Positions 1 through 5,188 of a stretch of 5,188 nt of DNA are shown one piece after another. Location: the NCBI GenBank assembly GCA_029007575.1, contig JAQXIB010000304.1:1-5188 (forward strand). Reading direction: 5' to 3'. The notes below the pieces were generated by a model. The model searched no databases. It worked only from the letters and a program-made list of their open reading frames with translations, and was not told the origin of the DNA. Numbering within the stretch: position 1 is the first letter of the stretch; each line of letters starts with the position of its first letter. The translations under genes were made by a program, and so were the position numbers. This DNA comes from Clostridiales bacterium (GTDB lineage: Bacteria > Bacillota > Clostridia > Oscillospirales > Ruminococcaceae).

Positions 1-1
1 G

Positions 2-835
2 CTGTATTACAACAAAAAAATGATGGCTGCTGCCGGATATACCGGTAAAAAGGATCCGCTGGCTCTGTATGAATCCGGTGAATGGAGCTATCAAAAGCTG
101 GAAGAGATTGGTAAGCAGGTCACCAACGCTTCCGCAGGGATCTATTTTGGCGGCAGAGACTTTTTTGCCGGCGGCTTGGTGGCGTTTAACCGCGGTCAAT
201 TTGTAAAAATGAACGGTACTACCGTTTCCGAAAATCTGTCTGACCCCCGTATTTATAATGCGTACAAATTTCAGAGAGATATTTCTTTAGGCAGCGGAGC
301 CATCATTAATTATAAAACAGGTACCGGAGGACAGGATTATTCTGCTTTTGCCAAAGGGAAAACATATATGTTTTATAATGATTCATCGATGTACAGTACG
401 TTAGCAAAGGCGGCTGCTGAAAGCGGCTATTTCGGAAAAAACAAAAGCAATCTGGGATATGTTCCGTTCCCTTACGGCCCGGACAATACCAAAAAGGAAT
501 ATTTTATTAAATGGTTAGAGGGCTGGGGAGCAGGTATCAATTGTAAAGATAAGCGCGCTGCGGTTGCCTTTACCAAATTTGAGAGCAAATGGAAAGACGG
601 CGCGAAGACAAAATATTCAGCACCGGATGAATTTAATGCGTTGGTGGATAAGCTGCTGACCGGAAATGTTTTCTGGAACATTGGTGGTTTTGCAGGCAAA
701 TCTACTTATGTGCCGGGACTTCAGGATGAAGTATGCGCCGAATTAACTGATCCAAACAACGATTTGGCGGCAACTTTGGAACAATACAGAAATAAGATTA
801 ATTCTTGCTTGGCAGAATGTCTGCAAGGAAGATAA
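2..835 (+). CDS. ABC transporter extracellular sugar-binding protein (family 1, CUT1 type), C-terminal part
   Basis: This is the 3' part of a solute-binding protein that captures sugars or oligosaccharides outside the cell for an ABC importer. The frame is open from base 2 (Leu-Tyr-Tyr-Asn-Lys-Lys before the first Met at 20), so that Met is internal. About 277 codons are visible before TAA at 833-835; a full protein is usually 420-550 residues, so the signal peptide, lipobox and first lobe lie off the left edge. Recognisable features are the YYNKKM...AAG segment and the following GEWSYQKLEEIGKQVT, which match the hinge-region pattern 'YYNK.mfe.aGl.dP...y..GkWTWd.f...ak' of this family. A later G.YFGKNKSNLGYVPFPYGP block resembles the 'vg.vPfP.gp' segment, followed by a Trp/Gly-rich stretch (WLEGWGAGI). 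The sugar bound cannot be read from sequence; the adjoining GH29 suggests fucose-containing oligosaccharides. No permease genes follow it here, so they are probably upstream or elsewhere. The family call is firm; the substrate is a guess. Confidence 0.88.
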   Translation: MYYNKKMMAAAGYTGKKDPLALYESGEWSYQKLEEIGKQVTNASAGIYFGGRDFFAGGLVAFNRGQFVKMNGTTVSENLSDPRIYNAYKFQRDISLGSGAIINYKTGTGGQDYSAFAKGKTYMFYNDSSMYSTLAKAAAESGYFGKNKSNLGYVPFPYGPDNTKKEYFIKWLEGWGAGINCKDKRAAVAFTKFESKWKDGAKTKYSAPDEFNALVDKLLTGNVFWNIGGFAGKSTYVPGLQDEVCAELTDPNNDLAATLEQYRNKINSCLAECLQGR

Positions 836-1098
836 TGTTTTCGGCTGACAGGCAGCATCTGTTGAGAGATAAATCATGGTGGAAAGTTTTTTCTTGCCGA
901 GCTCTGATCGATGCTGCCCGAAGCTATATCATGGTTTCATAAAACAATAGATACAAATAAAACGAAAGTTCTGCCGCAAGCCGGATGGATTGGCAACCAC
1001 AGTACAGACCGGAAAGGCAGAGAGAAAAACATAACGAGAGGAAACGGGATTTGGCATAAAAGTAAGGAACGATTCAGCCTTTCACGCCAAAGCACGTT
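836..1098. other. Intergenic spacer between the binding-protein gene and the GH29 gene
   Basis: These 263 bases contain no recognisable gene. I found no -35/-10 pair with acceptable spacing, no rho-independent terminator and no convincing CcpA (cre) site. A T6 run at 887-892 is not preceded by a GC-rich stem. A 9-bp inverted repeat (851-859 with 910-918) is the clearest structure. A 63-codon ORF (911-1102) has no good ribosome site and no recognisable product, but its stop codon overlaps the GH29 ATG. Purine-rich SD-like stretches (GAGAGGAAA at 1036-1043, TAAGGA at 1063-1068) lie too far upstream for ordinary use at the GH29 start. Whether the GH29 operon has its own promoter here is not resolved. 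Confidence 0.6.
851..918 (+). repeat. 9-bp inverted repeat (long-range stem) in the spacer
   Basis: GGCAGCATC at 851-859 is perfectly complementary to GATGCTGCC at 910-918, separated by 50 bases. In RNA it could form a 9-bp stem closing a large loop. The left arm can instead sit in a small local hairpin (846-851 with 859-864, including two G-U pairs) whose 7-nt loop GCAGCAT remains complementary to 911-917. A second pair, TCGGC 841-845 with GCCGA 896-900, interleaves with the first. There is no T-run after the right arm, so it is not an intrinsic terminator. The pairing is seen directly; any regulatory or mRNA-stability role is inference, and a 9-bp match of this kind may be chance. Confidence 0.4.
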
Positions 1099-2355
1099 AT
1101 GATAATGAAAATGAATAAAAAACTTGCTACACCGACACCGCAGCAGCTTGCATGGCAGGATAGTGAAATGGGAATGTTTTGCCATTTCGGAATGAACACA
1201 TTTACGGCAAACGAATGGGGCAAGGGAGACGATTCTCCCGAAATTTTCAATCCTACCGACTTTGATGCAAGACAATGGGCGGACATTGCAAAAAAAGCGG
1301 GCTGTAAATATCTGATGCTTACCGCCAAGCATCATGACGGCTTTTGTTTATGGCAGACTGAAACAACCGATTACAGTGTGAAATCAAGTCCGTGGCGAGG
1401 CGGAAAAGGCGATGTGGTGCGTGAGTGTGCCGAAGCTTGCAGAGAATACGGCATAAAATTCGGCGTTTATCTTTCGCCGTGGGATCGGCATGAACCATGC
1501 TATAACGATCCCGCTCTTTATGATGAATATTATTCCCGTCAGTTGACAGAACTGTTGACGGGTTACGGAGATATTTATGAGGTTTGGTTTGACGGCGCAG
1601 GCTCGGAAGGACGTAAATACGATTGGCATAAATGGCTTTCTATCGTACACCGGTATCAGCCAAACGCAATGGTGTTCAACATGGGAATACCGACGATACG
1701 CTGGGTCGGAAATGAAGTGGGATTAGCGCCGTATCCGTGCTGGAATACAGCCGAAGCCGCGCGAGTAAGTATGTTTACGGATGATATGACGACATGGCTG
1801 CCTGAAACATCGAATTGGGTCCCGGTAGAATGTGATGTTCCGATTCGCAATCAGAAGTGGTTTTGGCATGCCGGTGAGGAGGATTGTATTCGCCCGCTGG
1901 AGGAACTGATCCGTATTTACTATCATTCGATTGGCCACGGCGCGAATCTTTTGATCAATCTGGCTCCGGATAATACCGGTAAAATTCCGCAATGCGATGC
2001 AGACAGACTGCTGGAAATGACAGAGAAAATGAAAAGACGCTTTTGTTGTCCGCTTTTTGAAGGAACCGGTCAGGGCACCTCTGTCACGTGGGACTTACCC
2101 GGTGAAACGAGATTCAATCATCTTATCCTGATGGAGGATATTTCACAGGGAGAACGGGTAAAAGGGTATCAACTGAAAGCCCTGACTCATGATGGTTGGA
2201 AAACGATCATTGGTGACGGGATCGCGATCGGTCATAAAAAGATAGACCGGTTTGACACGGTGACTGCAACCAAACTGCTGTTTGAATGTACAGCCTGTGA
2301 TGCAGAACCGCTGCTGCGAAGCGTCCGAGCTTATTACGTCGAGGATCGCTCATAG
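1099..2355 (+). CDS. GH29 alpha-L-fucosidase, subfamily B type, cytoplasmic
   Basis: A retaining glycosidase of family GH29, which releases terminal alpha-L-fucose; subfamily B enzymes typically act on alpha-1,3/1,4-fucosyl branches. The 418-residue protein is complete and lacks a signal peptide, so it should work in the cytoplasm on imported oligosaccharides. Visible motifs are HFGMNTF (29-35), the sugar-binding KHHDGFCLW (77-85), EVWFDGAG with the expected nucleophile Asp165, and RWVGNEVG with Glu206 in the position of the subfamily B acid/base. These are followed by WLPE..NWVPVECD...R..KWFWH (233-257) and GHGANLLINLAPD (279-291). Residues from about 310 to the end look like the C-terminal beta-sandwich of this family (LILMEDISQGERVKGY, then IAIGHKKIDRF). 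The start is uncertain: ATG at 1099, 1105 or 1111 are in frame (TAA at 1063-1065 closes the frame upstream) and none has a close Shine-Dalgarno. The GH31 gene follows after 23 bases. Family and fucosidase activity are well supported; exact linkage is not. Confidence 0.93.
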   Translation: MIMKMNKKLATPTPQQLAWQDSEMGMFCHFGMNTFTANEWGKGDDSPEIFNPTDFDARQWADIAKKAGCKYLMLTAKHHDGFCLWQTETTDYSVKSSPWRGGKGDVVRECAEACREYGIKFGVYLSPWDRHEPCYNDPALYDEYYSRQLTELLTGYGDIYEVWFDGAGSEGRKYDWHKWLSIVHRYQPNAMVFNMGIPTIRWVGNEVGLAPYPCWNTAEAARVSMFTDDMTTWLPETSNWVPVECDVPIRNQKWFWHAGEEDCIRPLEELIRIYYHSIGHGANLLINLAPDNTGKIPQCDADRLLEMTEKMKRRFCCPLFEGTGQGTSVTWDLPGETRFNHLILMEDISQGERVKGYQLKALTHDGWKTIIGDGIAIGHKKIDRFDTVTATKLLFECTACDAEPLLRSVRAYYVEDRS

Positions 2356-2364
2356 GAATGTCAT

Positions 2365-2372
2365 GGAGGTGA
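2365..2372 (+). promoter_or_regulatory. Strong ribosome binding site of the GH31 gene
   Basis: GGAGGTGA lies 6 bases before the ATG at 2379 and fixes that start. It sits wholly within the 23-base gap after the GH29 stop codon (TAG 2353-2355), consistent with one transcript covering both genes. Its near-perfect match to the anti-SD contrasts with the absence of such a site in front of GH29. Confidence 0.85.
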
Positions 2373-2378
2373 GAAAGA

Positions 2379-4613
2379 ATGGAATATATCAAACAGCTTG
2401 ATTGTGGTGATTATATTCAAATTACGGCAGTACAGCCGGACATATTCAGATTCCGGTTGGGAAAGGACACCCGGTTCGAACCCTCCTCTACTGAGAGATT
2501 CGGTGTCTTGAATTTGGACTTTGATCCGGTTCTTTCATTATTGCAGGAAACAAATGATGAAATTATTGTTACTGCCGGTGACAACAGGATTTGTTTGAAC
2601 AGAAGCACCTGTGAGATCATGGTGTTCCGAAACGATGAAATAGTGACACAATTTACACCCTATTGTGCAGTCGGTCAATGTGGAAACGGGTTGAACATCA
2701 ATATTGAGGATGATGAAAAATTTTACGGGCTCGGATACAGGCATGCAAAACACTTGCAATTGCGTGGCGCGTCTTACCGTAACCATGTGGCGTATGGCCA
2801 AAGCTATGGACCGATTCCGTTTTTAATGAGCAGCAAGGGATGGGCAGTATATTACAATACTACCTTTGACAGCTATTTTGATGTCGGGAATACCGATGAG
2901 GATAAAATACATATCTGGAGTGAAAACGCTGATTTCGATGCGTTTATCTTGCTTGGTAACAGCTATCGGGATTTGATCGGGCGTTTTACGGAAATTACAG
3001 GCCGTCCGGCACTGATGCCGCTTTGGGGCTACGGGTTTATGTTTATCTGTAATGAAAAGGAGAATCAGTTCGACATTTTAAACGATGCCGACAAGTTCAT
3101 GACCCACAAAATCCCCTGTGATATGTTGGGGCTGGAGCCGGGATGGATGTCCAAATACTATGATGATTCTCTGGACAAAGATTGGAACAGCGAAAAATTT
3201 TATATGCCTTGGTGGAGTGAGGATCGCACTCTCTTTAAGGACGTCACTTTTATCGGCGCTTTAAAACGGTATGGCTTTAAACTCAGTCTTTGGTTGTGCT
3301 GTGATTATGATATTTATGCCGAAGAAATGCGTCGGAACCGGCATACGGAATCAGCCAATGTTCTGCCTGAAAAACCATATGATTTCGGTAAATTGGATTT
3401 TGACACCAAAGCGCATGGCCCTCGCTACATGGATCAATCACAGAAAAAGGATGTTTCCTGGTTTGATCATCTGAAAAAATTCATAGACAGCGGGGTAGAG
3501 GCTTTCAAGCAGGATCCTGCCTATGTGGTCAACGATCATCCCGACCGGCTTTATGCAAACGGCATGACCGACGCGGAGGCACATAATATTTACAGCACCG
3601 TTTTAGCCAAGCAGGTACATGAGAGTTACAAGGATTATACCGGTATGCGGTCGATGTATTTTTTAGGAACGGCTTACACCGGGATTCAGCGTTGGGAGCC
3701 TACATGGACCTGTGACAGCGGCGGCAGGGATGATGTTCTAATTGGTATTTTGCAGTATGGTTTATGCGGACATATGAATGTGACCTGTGATATGGATGTT
3801 CACAACATAGACGGCATTCATTTCGGCTTTTTGCTGCCGTGGAGCCTTGCAAACAGCTGGGCTTCCATTGAGCATCCGTGGTGGCTCGGCAAAGAATTGT
3901 ATGATGTGTTTGTTTATTATGCAAAGCTTCATTACAGCTTGATCCCGTATATTTATTCCTATGCTTTTGAAGGGCATTTCAGCGGCATGCCGATTGTGCG
4001 CTCGATGAATCTGATGTATGAGAAGGACGAGAATTGTGATGATTTGACACATCAGTATATGCTGGGTGATTCTTTGCTGGTGGGAGCGTTTACCGACCGC
4101 GTTTATTTGCCGGAGGGTCAATGGATCGATTACTGGACCGGAGAATTGTATCAAGGGGCAGAGCAGATCGACTATGTTTGCCCGAAAGACAAAGGCGGTG
4201 CCCTTTTCGTAAAATCAGGGGCGATCCTCCCGCGCTGGAAGACAGATGTTTTAAGTGCGCAAAGCAAAAACAGCCGGGAACTGATTATAGAATATTATGA
4301 GGGAGCAGCCGGTCGTTTTACACTGTATGAAGATGACGGAATTTCTTATGGATATGAGCAAGATCAATATGCCAAGACGGATATTGTCATTACCGTTGCG
4401 GAAAACGAGCAAATTCATATTGACTTTACGCAAAACAATGCCGAATATTGCGGGTTTGACGGCGCAAGAACGATTTGCTTTGCGATAAAAGGCGACGGAA
4501 AGGAAAAACCGGTGTTTTTTAACGGCACGCAGCTTAGCGATACGCCGGCATATCAGCGCGGAACAGTGAGGGTAACTTTCCTTGAACGAGGAATCAATCA
4601 GGAGGCAGTATAA
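2379..4613 (+). CDS. GH31 family glycosidase, substrate unknown, cytoplasmic
   Basis: A 744-residue member of GH31, the retaining clan GH-D family that includes alpha-glucosidases, alpha-xylosidases, alpha-galactosidases and related enzymes. It has no signal peptide. Domains by motif: an N-terminal beta-sandwich (about 1-205) with FYGLGYRH and YGPIPFLMSSKGWAVYYN; a TIM barrel (about 210-560) starting near MPLWGYGF (213-219); then C-terminal beta-sandwiches with PIVRS (538-542), LGDSLLVGAF (562-571) and a YEDDG segment (650-654) typical of the DUF5110-like region. The nucleophile is expected at Asp379 in AFKQDPAYVV and the acid/base at Asp446 in TWTCDSGG; their 67-residue separation matches characterised GH31 enzymes. 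The nucleophile context (D-P-A, then HPDRLYANG and AEAHN) differs from the usual D-M-N-E or D-F-G-E, and GLEPGWM (251-257) occupies the barrel position that normally reads close to 'lDw.w'. Substrate is therefore not assignable. It lies between GH29 and the lipoprotein gene and overlaps the latter by one base. Family call is firm. Confidence 0.92.
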   Translation: MEYIKQLDCGDYIQITAVQPDIFRFRLGKDTRFEPSSTERFGVLNLDFDPVLSLLQETNDEIIVTAGDNRICLNRSTCEIMVFRNDEIVTQFTPYCAVGQCGNGLNINIEDDEKFYGLGYRHAKHLQLRGASYRNHVAYGQSYGPIPFLMSSKGWAVYYNTTFDSYFDVGNTDEDKIHIWSENADFDAFILLGNSYRDLIGRFTEITGRPALMPLWGYGFMFICNEKENQFDILNDADKFMTHKIPCDMLGLEPGWMSKYYDDSLDKDWNSEKFYMPWWSEDRTLFKDVTFIGALKRYGFKLSLWLCCDYDIYAEEMRRNRHTESANVLPEKPYDFGKLDFDTKAHGPRYMDQSQKKDVSWFDHLKKFIDSGVEAFKQDPAYVVNDHPDRLYANGMTDAEAHNIYSTVLAKQVHESYKDYTGMRSMYFLGTAYTGIQRWEPTWTCDSGGRDDVLIGILQYGLCGHMNVTCDMDVHNIDGIHFGFLLPWSLANSWASIEHPWWLGKELYDVFVYYAKLHYSLIPYIYSYAFEGHFSGMPIVRSMNLMYEKDENCDDLTHQYMLGDSLLVGAFTDRVYLPEGQWIDYWTGELYQGAEQIDYVCPKDKGGALFVKSGAILPRWKTDVLSAQSKNSRELIIEYYEGAAGRFTLYEDDGISYGYEQDQYAKTDIVITVAENEQIHIDFTQNNAEYCGFDGARTICFAIKGDGKEKPVFFNGTQLSDTPAYQRGTVRVTFLERGINQEAV
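4600..4605 (+). promoter_or_regulatory. Ribosome binding site of the lipoprotein gene, inside the GH31 end
   Basis: AGGAGG ends 7 bases before the ATG at 4613. It lies within the last codons of the GH31 gene, whose TAA (4611-4613) overlaps the ATG by one base (TAATG). The arrangement favours translational coupling and sets the start of the exported protein. Confidence 0.85.
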
Positions 4614-5188
4614 TGAAAAAGCTCAAATCAGCAACAGCTTTGTTTTTGGCACTGCTTTGCCTTTTTTCATTTGGCGGATGTAAGTCTGATTCCAAAACAG
4701 CTTCAGGCAGTTCCTCCGGATTAACTTCTTCTCATTCCGGTTTGGTCGTTGACGATTCAAAACCGGAAGACATCTATTCTCAAGAAGAACAGCACAGTGG
4801 CTTGGAGACGTCGTCGGCATCTGATGTCAAAAAGCCGTCAGGTGCTACTGACAATTCGTCAGTCAGCAGTTCTTCCTCCAATCAGCAACAACCGGGAAAC
4901 GGAAGCGGAGATGAAAATTCAGTGACCAAAGCAACAGATTATGCCGGCGCGCAGGCAGTTCATGCCTATGAAGCCGGAAAAGAAACGATGACGTTAGGAT
5001 ATTATGTGTCGCCGACCGGAAGTGATTCCGGCAACGGTTCGTTAAAAAATCCGTTCAAGACCATTAAAAGGGCACAAGAGGCGGTTCGTTCTTATTTGTC
5101 CTCAAATAAGGTTCCTGCAGGCGGGATAGCGGTTTGGCTGCGGGCAGGAACCTATCAATTGTCGGATTCCTTAAATTTTACTGCCGCC
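4613..5188 (+). CDS. Exported lipoprotein with Ser-rich linker and right-handed beta-helix domain (N-terminal part)
   Basis: The frame is open from ATG 4613 to the window edge: 192 codons, no stop, so the gene continues to the right. Residues 1-22 form a lipoprotein signal peptide (MKKLKS, then a hydrophobic core ALFLALLCLFSF), followed by the lipobox-like F-G-G-C with lipidation Cys23; Phe at -3 is less usual than Leu but tolerated. Residues 24 to about 118 are low-complexity, rich in Ser, Gly, Asp and Gln: a flexible tether. From Tyr130 the sequence YYVSPTGSDSGNGS, then NPFKTIKRAQEAV and IAVWLRAGTYQLSDSLNF, matches the opening of parallel beta-helix proteins ('yyVsp.GsDs..Gt...Pf.Ti..Aq.avr...I.V.lr.GtY.l'). 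This opening is found in carbohydrate-active enzymes such as GH141 and GH120 and in some lyases. With GH29 as neighbour, GH141 (which includes an alpha-L-fucosidase) is attractive but unproven, because catalytic residues lie beyond the window. It probably acts on polysaccharide at the cell surface. A strong SD supports the start. Confidence 0.85.
   Translation, partial: MKKLKSATALFLALLCLFSFGGCKSDSKTASGSSSGLTSSHSGLVVDDSKPEDIYSQEEQHSGLETSSASDVKKPSGATDNSSVSSSSSNQQQPGNGSGDENSVTKATDYAGAQAVHAYEAGKETMTLGYYVSPTGSDSGNGSLKNPFKTIKRAQEAVRSYLSSNKVPAGGIAVWLRAGTYQLSDSLNFTAA

Noticed and set aside
20..22. ATG at 20 as the true start of the binding-protein gene
   Set aside because: The frame continues upstream to the window edge with family-typical residues (LYYNKK), there is no signal peptide after this ATG, and the visible part is far shorter than the family's usual length.
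887..892. T6 run after the binding-protein gene as an intrinsic terminator
   Set aside because: The only nearby hairpin (846-864) is weak, contains G-U pairs, and ends more than 20 bases before the T-run, so the terminator geometry is missing.
1051..1060. TTGGCATAAA as a promoter element upstream of GH29
   Set aside because: No partner hexamer occurs at a 16-18 base spacing on either side: the positions expected for a -10 or -35 read TCAGCC and TAACGA.
937..1335. Minus-strand ORF of 132 codons across the spacer and the GH29 start
   Set aside because: Most of it is antisense to conserved GH29 sequence; the product is Cys-, Arg- and Phe-rich with no family resemblance, typical of a shadow frame.
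2921..2934. cre-like sequence TGAAAACGCTGATT (CcpA operator)
   Set aside because: It misses the conserved C near the 3' end and the leading W of the consensus, and lies deep inside the GH31 coding region with no promoter nearby.
3762..4154. Minus-strand ORF of 130 codons within the GH31 gene
   Set aside because: It is fully antisense to conserved GH31 motifs (PIVRS, GDSLLVG) and resembles no known protein.
4623..4820. Minus-strand ORF of 65 codons at the right end
   Set aside because: It lies antisense to the clear signal peptide and linker of the lipoprotein gene on the + strand, which has a strong SD and an uninterrupted frame to the window edge. The antisense frame has no recognisable product.

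Overview
The window looks like part of a carbohydrate-utilisation locus from a Gram-positive Firmicute, most likely a gut- or biomass-type Clostridia member (Oscillospirales/Ruminococcaceae-like). The evidence is moderate GC content, strong AGGAGG-type Shine-Dalgarno sites, a CUT1-style sugar-binding protein, a lipobox lipoprotein with a Ser-rich linker, and several glycoside hydrolases on one strand. Genus-level placement cannot be made from the sequence alone. All supported genes lie on the + strand.

Layout: (1) positions 2-835 hold the C-terminal part of an extracellular sugar-binding protein of an ABC importer, cut by the left edge. (2) Positions 836-1098 are a 263-base spacer with no convincing gene, promoter or terminator, but with a 9-bp long-range inverted repeat and a doubtful 63-codon reading frame that ends in an ATGA overlap with the next gene. 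(3) Positions 1099-2355 encode a complete GH29 alpha-L-fucosidase (subfamily B type). (4) Positions 2379-4613 encode a complete GH31 glycosidase with an unusual active-site signature and unknown substrate. (5) Positions 4613-5188 are the start of an exported lipoprotein: signal peptide, lipobox Cys, Ser-rich linker, then the opening strands of a right-handed beta-helix enzyme domain. The right edge cuts this gene.

The GH29, GH31 and lipoprotein genes are tightly spaced (a 23-nt gap, then a 1-nt TAATG overlap) and are probably one operon. The inferred division of labour is as follows. The surface-anchored beta-helix protein would attack a fucosylated or otherwise decorated polysaccharide or glycan outside the cell. 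The ABC importer represented by the binding protein would take up oligosaccharides. The GH29 and GH31 enzymes, which have no signal peptide, would remove alpha-linked fucose and another alpha-linked sugar in the cytoplasm. The GH29 and GH31 assignments rest on visible catalytic motifs. The beta-helix enzyme's family (GH141 is one candidate) and the GH31 substrate are inference.
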